From Oreohelix idahoensis (lineage: Eukaryota; Mollusca; Gastropoda; Stylommatophora; Oreohelicidae): DNA of 64,000 nt. This document shows, piece by piece, positions 10,678 through 52,195 of this stretch. Location: NCBI GenBank assembly GCA_024509875.1, contig JAMPIV010019076.1, positions 186,001 through 250,000 of the forward strand, written 5' to 3'. The translations under genes were made by a program, and so were the position numbers. The notes below the pieces were generated by a model. The model saw nothing but the letters and a program-made list of their open reading frames with translations, did no database searches and was not told the origin of the DNA. The stretch's first letter is position 1; each line of letters starts with the position of its first letter.

Positions 10678-12885
10678 GTTCTAGAGAATATCTCGTTGTG
10701 TTTGAGTAGGATTTTATTTCAGCCTACTGTTGTGATGACCTTCATTTCTGTCAGGATGTCTTATCCTTCTGTGTTATCTGCTGTGTGACGAGGAAATGAT
10801 GGCATCATATAGAAACCAGACGTTTTCACTGCCACACGTTTGGGTAAATGTAAGACTAACTTTCCGTTTTACTTCAATAAATCTCACAAGTTGATTGAAA
10901 TAGACATTTTCATTTATATTTTCCCACAGTATTCGGCTTGTTAAGAATCTTCGCACCGAAGTTATTTTTTTACTGTGAGAGGAATGTGGGTCAACCTGTG
11001 ACCAGGTGTCTAGTCAAGCGCAACCCAGCCAGCCTGTTGACCCGGTGTTGTATGACATCGCCCCGTGCGGTTTTACAGAATGCTATCGAGGACCGCGGAT
11101 TTGTGACCTATTTATTTTTTTTGTATGTTTGTTTAGGAGTTAGTTTAAGATTGCTATAGTGTTTTTTACACTTAATTTATTTTTTGGTTAATGAATTACT
11201 GTATTGTATAGTAACTTACATTACATAATGTCTTAGGTATTGTGTATGTTCATATGTATGCACTGTTATGACTCTGTCATTATTTACATGATTGTTTTGT
11301 TAATAAACATTGCATGTGTTATGATTGCAATGAAATTATGACATATCACTTTGTAGTGACTTATCTTTAGTTTTTGTAATGGGATTGTGGATTTATGATA
11401 TTTTCATACGCTAGTCGGAAGACTATTCCACTTAGACCATATTATGTATGACCATAGGTGCTACGTTGTGAAGTTGAAGCAATGATAGTTAATTCATCAA
11501 ACATTGATATGTTTTGCAGCGTTGATTCTTAGGAAAATTTTGGATTTGATGAGATTGCCAGCCCTATGCACAAACTCATTAGCGTCGAATATGCGTTAGT
11601 TGTTTCAGAGAGTCTTGTTATTTATTTTTTTTCTTTTCTTTTATTCTGGTGCTATGTCTAATTAATATATTACCATATACAGAGGTTATATGCAGTAACT
11701 ATTGTGTTGTGAAATGTAATTTTGAAACTAAACTTGTATGTGTTAGTTATGATTTTGTATTTGTATTTGTAAACATATTTTGAAACATTGATTTCTGGTA
11801 TTTTTTGCCATGTGCTTTTTTCTGCTGAGTTCTGTTTAAACTAGTATGTGTTTATTATGAGTCTACTTAAGTATTGGAATTCTTTTTTGTTAGATGTCAT
11901 TCATTTGGTTAAAGATGATTTCATTTTGGTATATTAGTTATAGATTTAATCTAGAAAAAAATTAAAATACTATTTTTTATTTAACTTAGCTTTAAGAAAC
12001 TTTTTTGTATTGTAATTTTTTAGGGAAATGTATTTTTCTTTGACATTGTTATATTTTCGCTTAATAAGGTGTAATAATATATGTTGATATTCCATTTAAA
12101 ATAGTAATTTTTGTTTTGTTTTGAGATTGTGATAATTTTATATATCGCACTTTTTTGTGTGATGTCTGTGATAAATCATTTTAGTTATGAATAAGTTTTG
12201 TAATTTAGCTAAAATTATTTATTATGCGTTAGTTACTTGGATTGTTGTTGGGATGTATTGTTGTCGTTTTTCTATGCATTCATTATTTTGTATTTCCTTC
12301 TGCCTTTTCGGATGATTCTTCGTTTCACTCCATTTCTTTGGAAGCGGTCTATACTTGGGTTATGCTTCCATGTTTCATCTGAATGTTACTTGATACTATT
12401 TGTATACGTTTACTTCTTACACTTCTTATACTTCCATACTTTGTATTCTTACGTATGGTAATATGGATTAGTATATGTAATTATTAGTGACAGTTCTATG
12501 TATTTCATGCAGGAATTGATTAGCTCAATTATTACTATTAGGTATTATGGATCTTTTCTTCCTATTTCGATTTCTTTGTTGATTTTCTGTGCTGATCATG
12601 CTTCTTTTGTTTGATCTTGACTTTACTTTCTATTTATTGTGTCATGTTTGGTCTACAGTAATAATACCTAACTTTGTTTGTAAATGATTATTTCGGTGTA
12701 TTTAGCAGATTATTATGGGTAATTTGTTTATTGTACACTTGCTTTATTATTTGGCGATGTATTATTTTGACCTTATCATAAAACTATTGTTGTAAGCATA
12801 TATTAGAGGTGACCCCTCATTTGTCGGTGATGTAGTTTTTTCAAAAAAATGATAAATCATTTTTTTCTCCGGACCGGGTGGTAAC
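10678..12885 (+). other. AT-rich non-coding part of LTR element
   Basis: No ORF above 75 residues resembles a known protein. Long T-rich tracts. This is where pol would lie in an autonomous element. Confidence 0.6.
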
Positions 12886-14084
12886 TGTTAAGGTCAAAGG
12901 GGAATGATACGTACTATACTGATTATACAGTGTGAATTCAGGGTTGTCGCACTTGTTAGCTGGTTTAATTGTGAGTTGTTTAAACATTTATATGTTAGAA
13001 AACAGAGTGTACAGAAAGCGTGTGAGCGCTGGTCATGTAGTTATTCTGTACTGGTTTCGGCCGGCTGTGAATAGCTCACGGGGAGTCCGTGAACAGCCGA
13101 GTCCGGTGTTTGTTTGTGGGGGAGATGTGTCATCCCGTGGCAGTCTAAGTTGGGCGGTTGACTGGAGTCAGCCCTGTATCTTGTGTGTGTTCCCAAGGGT
13201 AGTGTAAGGGAACGATATTTGGCCATTTTTCGAGGTGTACTAGTACTTGCCTATGTAGATGTGTTTATCGGCAGATAAGATGTGATAAATCTGCAGATAA
13301 GATGAGATAAGATGAGATAAGAGAAGATAAGGTGTACTTTATGTTAAGGACATGTTCTGAGGCCTTGGTGTATACAGGCCGATGTTTTGGATCATATTTA
13401 CCTCCCTGATAGATTTCTATTGTGCAGGAACGGCGCTAGGAGATAGTAAGGCCATTGTTCCTTATGAAGGGAGAGTTATCGAAAAGATTATAAGGCCAGG
13501 AGTTGTGTAGGCCAGATTACTTATAGACTACAGAGAGGACAGTCTTTTGAGTATCTATAGATCTAAGCCTGGGTGGCGTTTTGTAACTGCAGTGTCAGCA
13601 GTCGTTCTGGTGGAACATTAGAACTGCGAATATATATAGATCTAAGCCTGGGTGGCGTTTTGTAACTGCAGTGTCAGCAGTCGTTCTGGTGAATTTACTG
13701 ATGTAACATTAGAACTGCGATGTAAACAGGGTTTACATCATACTGAACAGCTGTAACATTCTGCGCAATTGATTATTATTGATTTTTGTGTATCCTGTTG
13801 TACCTGTGTAGTGTATCGTATCGGATTGATGTTGCTGTGTGAATAAATCATGTGCTGTCAATTGGAAATGAACACTAGTCTGATTCGTTGATCTATGCTT
13901 GACAGTACAGGGTGAGTGACTGTACCTTTCATACCACTCACTATAGACTTTATACACAGGGACAATACAGAGCTAACCTAATTATCATCTGCTCTGTGTG
14001 GGCGCATGTACTACAATCAGTCTAATCACATCAAGAGGGATATAATTTATCACCATTGTATACCGGAGATTGCAGACTTTATCA
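12886..14084 (+). repeat. 3' LTR
   Basis: Near-identical to the 5' LTR with offset 6017. AATAAA lies at 13842-13847. The last ~22 bases differ clearly from the 5' copy. A perfect 11-bp inverted repeat (12843-12853 with 12856-12866) lies just upstream; no long polypurine tract is visible. Confidence 0.88.
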
Positions 14085-14394
14085 CGGTCCAAAATTATTA
14101 TTATGTTGTTGTTTTTTTTTTAAATAAAAATAAAACCATTAAAATTGTAAAATAACAATGAAACAAACAATTTAAAAGTAAACAAATTGTTGTTGCTTAG
14201 ATGAAACCTTTCGTTTTCCAATATGTCAGTATGATTCCTTTAAAAAAATGGTCAATGATGATACATCTACTTCGAGGGAGTCTGCACAAGATATTTAAGA
14301 AATCGAGAACAATGCTGAATGGGTCTAAGCACGTTAACTCTTTATCTTTCCCGCCGCCTTTTGTGGAGAGATATCATATTAGCTCGTTCAAGCC

Positions 14395-14890
14395 CCCAAC
14401 TGAATGAACAGTAAAATTCCTCTTAATCCCTCTATTCTACGCAAGCACCCATTTATGAAAGTCTGTAGCTTTTTGCTTGTTGTCTTTGCTGTTCTCCATG
14501 TCTCATAGCCATACAATAGGACTGACTTGACATTTGAGTTGAAGATTCTTATTTTCGTGTTGGACTTGATTTCTCTTTTTCTCCATATATTTCCCAATGC
14601 AATGAAAGCTCCTCTTGCTTTTTGTATTATTATTTTGATATCATTGTCTGTCCCTCCAACTTTGTCTATATTACTTCCAAGATATGTGTACGATTCTACA
14701 TCTTTTAGTGGTGTTTCTTCAAGTTCAACCTTGTTATCATTTCTTGCATTTATTCTCATAATCTTTGTCTTTTCCTTGTGTATTTTCAGCCCCACATGTT
14801 ATGACCTCTCATCGAGAATTTTCATTTTCTCTTGCATCTGATTATGGTTATGGGACAGAAGAGCCAAGTCATCTATTATTAAAATATACT
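14395..14890 (-). mobile_element. RTE LINE fragment (RT thumb region)
   Basis: Encodes GLKIHKEKTKIMRINARND, the YTYLGSNIDK motif, LLYGYETW and FINGCLRRIEGL on the minus strand. The same family as the LINE at 56757-62640. Confidence 0.85.
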
Positions 14891-15446
14891 TGCAAGAATA
14901 CTTGTTTCTTTATGGGTAGGGGGGTTGACAAAAGTAGGATCCGCCCCGGGTGCCACATACTTTAAGTTCGCATCTGACGTCACACAGTTTTTTGTTGTTG
15001 CCAATTTTAATAGTCACATTTCCTCACAAAAACTTAGACACACCCCCCTCTTATGTGACGTAACAAATCTCTTAAACCCCCGTCCCCCTTCTTTTAAGTA
15101 AAATGGTGTTTAATTAATCAGACTTTTACAAATATCTTCCCTTTTATGTGCCTAGTTCCAGCACGAGACAGCGTCCAGCCTTTGCCCTACCCAGCTAAAT
15201 GTCTTTGCATTACGCGCCCCCCCCCCCCCAAAAAAAAAATAAATAAATAAAAAAATTCAACCTTTACACCAACAACAATTTCCTCGTTCAACTTGCTAAA
15301 CGTTTATGTTTTTGATATCTCATTGAATTGTTGTCGGGATGGTGGCACGTGACGCAGAGAAAGGCGCCGCTGGAGGGAGCGCCATAAGATCATGTTGCCC
15401 ACATATGACGTCACGTAATTTTTGCCATTTTTAACCCCCTCCCCCA

Positions 15447-15985
15447 TGCATGGAGGATATCTGGAGTCATCCTTATATGACCACCGGCTATGCACAATGC
15501 TACACTATATGTACGTGGAAGTGAACCTATGTCTGTGAGGCTAATTACAGACTTGTTGAGAACCCAGCATTGCACACTAAGCTTGGAGAAATCACTTGAG
15601 CCCCAGACGTAATTCTTAGCTTTGACTTGGTTGAATGGATGCAGAAGGATATCACTATGGACCCAGTGATAGGCAGGGGAAGCTGAGAAGTGGCTCTGTG
15701 CAGGACGTGACAATTCCTTGGGAGAGCCCAGAACTAGAGTGCAGTATTTTAGCTCTGCATAGCTGGAGAGCCCCCTTGGATGGCGGGGAATGCACAGTAT
15801 GCCATGCACTTGTTACTCCTAGCTTGGGACCAGATGTGATGATCCTTTAAATGCAAGCCAAGCTGGAGAAACTGGAGCTCGTGATTTTAACTCGACACGC
15901 TTCGGAATGGCAGAAAAGCCACAGGAAAAGCCTAGATCTACAGTGTAGATAATACAAAGGAGTCTTCAACTTGGTAGTGACTGCT
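15447..15985. repeat. Dispersed repeat C, copy 2
   Basis: The longest uninterrupted copy. Begins ATGCATGGAGGATATCTGG and runs through GAACCCAGCATTGCACAC to CTAGATCTACAGTGTAGAT. Confidence 0.72.
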
Positions 15986-16189
15986 AATGAGCGAGAAGAT
16001 CAGCAGCCCTAGTTAAACAACAACATCCCCCTCCCCCTTGTCACATTTCGTCACAAAAACCCAGATCCCCCTTACGTCACAAATCTCTTACATCCCCCCC
16101 TTTTCTTTCTCCCAATTTTTTTTATTTTGTAATACTGAAAAGAATCAACGTAATCGAATGTAACTAGTCAACTAATCATCATCATCATC

Positions 16190-16345
16190 ACCACCTTTCA
16201 ACTCCCTAAGGAACATAAGCTTTATGCCAAGTCTTCCTGTCCTGTGCCATCAGCTCAAGGTCTTTCCATATCTGTCTTCAGTTCTTTTCTCCGTGTATTC
16301 CTTGGTCTTGCTCTGCCTGTCTTACCCTGGGAACATCTCGTATGA
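16190..16345 (-). mobile_element. RTE LINE 3'-end fragment
   Basis: Matches the last ~180 bases of the LINE at 56757-62640 (the part reading ACTCCC-AAGGA-CATA ... CTTGGTCTTGCTCTGCC). Short, non-coding as it stands. Confidence 0.6.
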
Positions 16346-16668
16346 AAGAAGTGAGCCTCACTCATATATTTTGTGTGACGTCACATTTGTGTCAACCCTT
16401 TCTTCACAACATTTTAAATCCCCTGCCCACTTACTGCGTGACGTCATGTGTGGACTACCCCTAAGTTGCGCAACCCCAGTAGAGTATTACTATGGAATTA
16501 CAGGAAACAAATTATAGCGATCATTTAAAAAAACCAAAATAAATAAAAAGCAAACCGCCTTATATTCTGTAACTTGTTCATTAACTGGCCCAAGTTGGCG
16601 AGAAAACCGTGGACGTTGAAGCATCGGGGGTAGGGGGATGTGAGGGAAAAACGCCCTTTTCCTAGTGA

Positions 16669-17038
16669 CAGCGCCGGATTATTCATCAGGCCCACTAGAT
16701 GCGGGCATAGAGCCCCAGGCTTACAAGGACCCCCGCTAAAAAAAAGCAACAGTCAAAACGCACAGAGCTCTACAGCAACGACACGATAGTACGCTCGTGC
16801 GTGCAGGGTAATAAAATCTGTACAACAGGTAATTTATTTGTTACTTCACCCCTGATTTTTTGCCTTTTTAAAATTATATTTTCATTGTAAGGGCCCCACT
16901 ACCTTTAACACAATCTGGGGGCCGTAACAAACACTTGTTTGTTTTTTTTGTTTTTAAATTTTATCTACTAGAAGATTGGAGAGGGGTCCCAAAATATCTT
17001 AATAACCTAGGGCCTCCAGAGTTCTTAATCCGGCCCTG
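16669..17038. mobile_element. hAT MITE
   Basis: 370 bp with ends CAGCGCCGGATT and AATCCGGCCCTG (13-bp imperfect inverted repeats). 8-bp target duplication CCTAGTGA / CCTAGTGG at 16661-16668 and 17039-17046. Non-coding. Confidence 0.85.
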
Positions 17039-17046
17039 CCTAGTGG

Positions 17047-17563
17047 GGTTCTCTGGTGGGAACAAGAAAGAACATGTCTACTGCTTCGACCAAGCATGTC
17101 GTAAGTGGTAAAATATGTTTATGCCAGGGGCTGGCAATGCTATCATGGAAAACCAAATCGCTACAGATGCCGCCGATGCAAGAGTACGAAACTGCTTTTT
17201 GGCAGGATTCCTGCATGGTGCCTCCCGTAGGTAGGAAAAATGGGAAGGTAGGAAAAAAAAAAATGCGGGAAAATGTTTTTGGCAGCTCTTCAGCGTTTTC
17301 ACCCTCACAGCACTGTATTAAGTTAATGCGCTGAAAGTATAAAGTAGTTCATCAGATAATTCTGTAATTCTGATAGCATTTCATAGACTATCATGATGTT
17401 TAATATTTTGTCATAAACAAATAAAGTAATGTATCATAATTTTATTTATTCACGCCGACAAAACGAGACAAAATAATATCTTGGGGTAGCACGTGTAGAG
17501 GTTCAATTTATTTTTAGAAAATATCGTAAGTGATCCGGACTACTTTTACTTAAGGAAATCAAG
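17047..17563 (+). promoter_or_regulatory. TNPO1: Immediate upstream region of TNPO1
   Basis: Should contain the promoter and 5' UTR. No TATA box at a sensible distance and no CpG-dense island is visible; the last 110 bases before the ATG are moderately GC-rich (GATCCGGACTAC). Start site not determinable by eye. Confidence 0.3.
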
Positions 17564-48275
<30,712 letters not shown>

Positions 48276-48930
48276 GAGATCTGTTCATTACGTTGTACTC
48301 ATTCAGGTAACAACAAATTTTTTTTAACCACAAAAATATACAGGTCGGTAACCCAGAATCTAAACTCAAAAAACAAAATATTTAGAAAAATCAAAACAAT
48401 TTGTGGGCGCTTTGGGCTACTTTTTGGGAATTGTTGTTGCTACTTTGTGTGAAATTATCTCTTTTTAGCATTGTTTTTCAGTGCTTCTTTGGTTTTCTGT
48501 GATGATGTATAAAATACTACATTAACTCTAATTAAAAACATTTTGGTATTTATTTAAAAAAATAAATGGAGAAGAGAGTGCCTCACTACATTTCTGTATT
48601 TGTGACTAATGTTTTTTCTGTATTCTTTCTCCTCAGGTCAATGTGTGAACAAGAGATTTCACAGATAACCTCAGCCTCTCAACTTTTGGGAAGGGTTGGG
48701 ACATGATGGGCGGGTGGGGTAGGATGGTATGGGTGGGACGCGACAATTTCCAGGGAGGGCTCATAAAATGGGAGGGTGGTTGGATTGCCTTCTGAATCCT
48801 TACATTCACCAGTGTGTTGCTTAGTGTTTGTCTGAGATAATAGCAGAGAACCATCAGTCTGCAGTACATAGATTTGTTATTTCTCTCAACTACAGTATAC
48901 TGAAACATGGTTTCTCTCCTCCCCCCCCCC

Positions 48931-49000
<70 letters not shown>

Positions 49001-51810
49001 AAGTAGAACTTCATTTTAGGCTGGTAATTCTTCCAGAAGGATCATCATGTTATTTGTAACTGTATATTTATGAACTTGACCGCGGTTTGTCATCAAAACT
49101 TTGCCGAAAATTTGTCTTCTTGCAGTTGTCTTTTCTTACTGGCATCACTATTAACTGCACTGCATTAAGTGTTCGTGAATTAATTGCATGACCCTTTAGC
49201 ATGTGTGAAACACTTCACTATTTGTTGGCGTTGTTCCGTCATGTGCAGTTTTAAGATCGCTTATATTATAGTTTTTGTGTGGTCTTTAGGGACAAATTGA
49301 ACAATGAGAGTTTTGTCCTTTTTAAGGCACAAACAGATCACAGAAATGTGTTTGAAACATTCTCAAGATGGTGTGCATGAACTTTGCACTTACCAGCAGG
49401 GCAGGCATTAGTTTTTACTGTAAATTGCATGCTGTGAATAAGTTACTCAGCAGGATTAATTATTTATTTTATGAAACGAAGGGTTGTGGGGGTCGATTGC
49501 TGCATCTTTCCATTCAGTTCTTGGCTGTTAAAGCTGTTTAGATACTTCATTTTTATGTTGAGAATATCAAGGTCTGTCATTCACAAGATTAACTGTTACT
49601 CATAGCCACAGTTGAAATTAGGGCAACAGCAGATATGCAGATCCATGGGCACTTCACTGAAAAAAGCATGTAATTGTTTCAGGACATGGTTTTTTCTTAA
49701 TGGCTTGAGGAATATTTAAATTGATCAGATGCCTGCCTTGTTTTCTAGATGAACATGCACATAATTGGGAATATTCAGACAACAGTGAAACAGCCATCTG
49801 CAGTAGAATTGTTGTGATAAGATGTTTGTTCAGGCCTGTGCTAGTTATTAGCTTTATTTTAATATCCACAAGTTTTAATTTGTGGGTTGGTCCAAAATGT
49901 TGTCCATTTGTTATAGTAAGTGTTAAGTCTTTGTCAGAAATTTCACCACTTGAGTGGTTCTTTGTCAGCCTCCCATGTTCATTTTTTTCCCTCCGTATAT
50001 GTATTACTACCTCACATTTGCCAGCAGGCAGATTGAGGTCAAGTTTACTGTTTTATGACCCTCAAATCAGCGCAAGATCTAAGCTGATTACAACTGTTGC
50101 TTGTCCCAGTAATCTTGCTGTGGCTTCATGTACGTACAACCACCAATCCCAAACTAGGACAAGGTGTCTGTTCTAACCTCCAAGCCTGGAGTTTGCATCA
50201 AGCAACCTGTGATAAACATTTCCATGTTATTCAATGACATATGATCATTGCCCATTTTTGACAGTATGCCTTTTTCTGACACTCTCTGAAAAAAAACAGA
50301 AATTTTTTTGTTAATGACACATTGTTGAAATGTTCTATTTGGTGACCACCTTGTTAGCTAAAATACGATATGAAACTGTCTGCTGCTTACAAAAATGAGC
50401 GATATACATCATATGTTGTTGGTAATTGTCATGGAAGACAGGTGACCTGATCCCTGCATCGATGTGCTCAATTTGGTTCGTTGAATAATGTCACCCAGCA
50501 TTTTATATTTATTGGAGCTTGTCAGGTATTATGGTTTTATTATAAATACTTTTGTGTTGGTTATACAACTATTGAATTGTTTTATTGGAACGAGATATTT
50601 TTAAGTATGTCTATGTTGGTTAGTAGAGAGTTTTCCTCTTATCTCATTGTAAAATTTTTATACATATATGAGATTTTTATTTTGATTGTATTGTTGCTGT
50701 GAATTATTGATTATGATCATTTATATTTTTATGGAGGTATTGTTTTTCCTTTCCAGAGTGAAAACATTTCTGTTAGATATTATTAATGTGTGTGTGTAAA
50801 ATTTTCATGTCTTGAGCACATCCAATTTTCAGTCACAAGCTGGTGTGATTTTGCAGGGAGTCGGGTATCACTTGGAAGGGAATCAGTTGGAAGCTGTCAA
50901 AATTGATCAGATCTGTAGCATTTGTTAACTTTTCAATCTCAGAATTGTTTCATGCTGAAATAAACACTGAATTTCAGTTGCAGAGATCATGGGAACAGAC
51001 ACAAATGACTGAGAACTTTGGCAGTTTTCAGTTGCTTCCATGCTCCAGTCTTATCGGGATTATTACTTTTGACGTCTACCTGTTGTGTCTGATCATTCCT
51101 GTTCTAGAAACAGAATGAAGCAGAGCCACTGGTAGAGCAGATACATATTTATTTACTGGTTATTTTTTTTGTAATTTTGTTAACGTGTTTTGCGGAGGGT
51201 TCCTTGTTCTGAAAGTCGTGTGACTGTAATCTGTGTGTAAACTGGCATTTGTTGTTTTGTTGACATTCTTCTACATATCCAGAACTTTCCAATCCTGCAT
51301 AAAAATATTGAACTACTTACTGGTCACGTGTGCGCCAACATGTATTTATAAATAGCATAGCTTCGTCTTGACCCAGTTATTTTATAAGCTGTTCTTTTGT
51401 TGCTCTTTTATAACTTTCATGTTCTATTTCTTGAGCTGGTCTCGTCAATTTACAGATAATTTTACTTGATGTGAACATGCTTCACAGACAAGTGTAGTCG
51501 CATCTCTCTGACACAAACATGGCTTCCACAAGGGTTGACTGCATTGAAAAATACTTTGTGGCTTGCAAAATGATTTTTCCAGTGTCACTGGGGTTATGTT
51601 CTGTCATTTGGCAAGCTAATGAAAGTTTTTACAGCTAGCAAAATATCTAATGTATATTTATTTCCATGTTTGAACTGACATAATGTACAGATCTGTCTCT
51701 TCATAATGCACGCACAGAAATGTTCAGCTCACATTTGTTGATGTATATGCATGTTATGTGTTATTTTCATTGTAAGATTCAAGCATCAATAAAAAATGTG
51801 CTGTGTACAT
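48276..51810 (+). other. TNPO1: Probable TNPO1 3' UTR with a candidate intron
   Basis: No gene-like ORF follows the stop until the SINE at 51847. A candidate 3'UTR intron runs from CATTCAG|GTAAC (48307) to TTCTCCTCAG (48636); its donor is 31 nt after the stop codon, close enough to avoid nonsense-mediated decay. The last good poly(A) signal, AATAAA at 51788-51793, is followed by GT-rich sequence. The region includes the poly-C run at 48920-48996. The extent is inferred, not seen. Confidence 0.4.
48920..48996. repeat. Poly-C tract (~75 nt)
   Basis: Almost pure C with one A, in the probable TNPO1 3' UTR. Its length is likely to be unreliable in any assembly. Confidence 0.95.
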
Positions 51811-51846
51811 GTAATTTTCTGCATTTGCTGATTTATAGCCAGTCTT

Positions 51847-52036
51847 CTTCTTCTTCTTCCGTCCTTAGCCACGGACCGACAAAGCAGTTCATGGCCAGTA
51901 CGCCTAATGGCGTCTTAGGGCAACAAGAAATTAATTGTTGTTCCGTTACGCCTAGTGGCGTTTATTGGTACAACAAAAAATCAATTGTTGTTTCCGTAAT
52001 CAGAGCGGCTGGAAAGCGGGTGATCAGCCCGCTGTG
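51847..52036 (-). mobile_element. SINE family A, copy 4
   Basis: 190 bp, more diverged. 12-bp target duplication TATAGCCAGTCT at 51835-51846 and 52037-52048. It lies just beyond the probable poly(A) site of TNPO1. Confidence 0.83.
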
Positions 52037-52195
52037 TATAGCCAGTCTGATTTGTCTGAAATCATTCTTGGCATCCTTTTAATACCTAGAGCAGGGGTCG
52101 ACAACCAGTCGATCTTGATTGCTGGAGGGGGTTAATAAAAAAAGAATGTTTAACCTAGGTAAATTTCTGACTAAGTCTATTAAACTGGCACTTAA

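Larger units (their letters stand above)
6869..14084 (+). mobile_element. Complete LTR retrotransposon, gag-like ORFs only
   Basis: Two 1.2-kb direct repeats bound 4.8 kb of internal sequence. The element is flanked by a 5-bp target duplication, CGGTC at 6864-6868 and 14085-14089. The LTRs start TGTTAAGG and end TTTATCA (TG...CA). One base after the 5' LTR comes TGGTGGGCCAACC, a plausible tRNA primer-binding site (8070-8082). Internal coding is limited to two overlapping ORFs (9003-9827, 9811-10677). The remaining 2.2 kb (10680-12885) is AT-rich with no protease, reverse transcriptase, RNase H or integrase. It is therefore probably non-autonomous and moved by another element. The LTRs differ at only about four sites over their first ~1175 bases, so the insertion is recent. 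Confidence 0.88.
14920..16460. repeat. CGTCAC-rich dispersed repeat pieces
   Basis: Short pieces at about 14970-15090, 15395-15445, 16020-16110 and 16360-16460 share (T)GACGTCAC or GTCACATTTC(G/C)TCACAAAAAC followed by C-rich runs. They surround repeat C copy 2 and a LINE fragment. Class unknown. A poly-C/poly-A run lies at 15220-15240. Confidence 0.5.

Noticed and set aside
6869..14084. Segmental duplication of two host loci
   Set aside because: The repeats are direct, TG...CA bounded, with a 5-bp target duplication and primer-site-like sequence: LTRs.
48828..49019. Polyproline ORF
   Set aside because: Translation of the poly-C tract.
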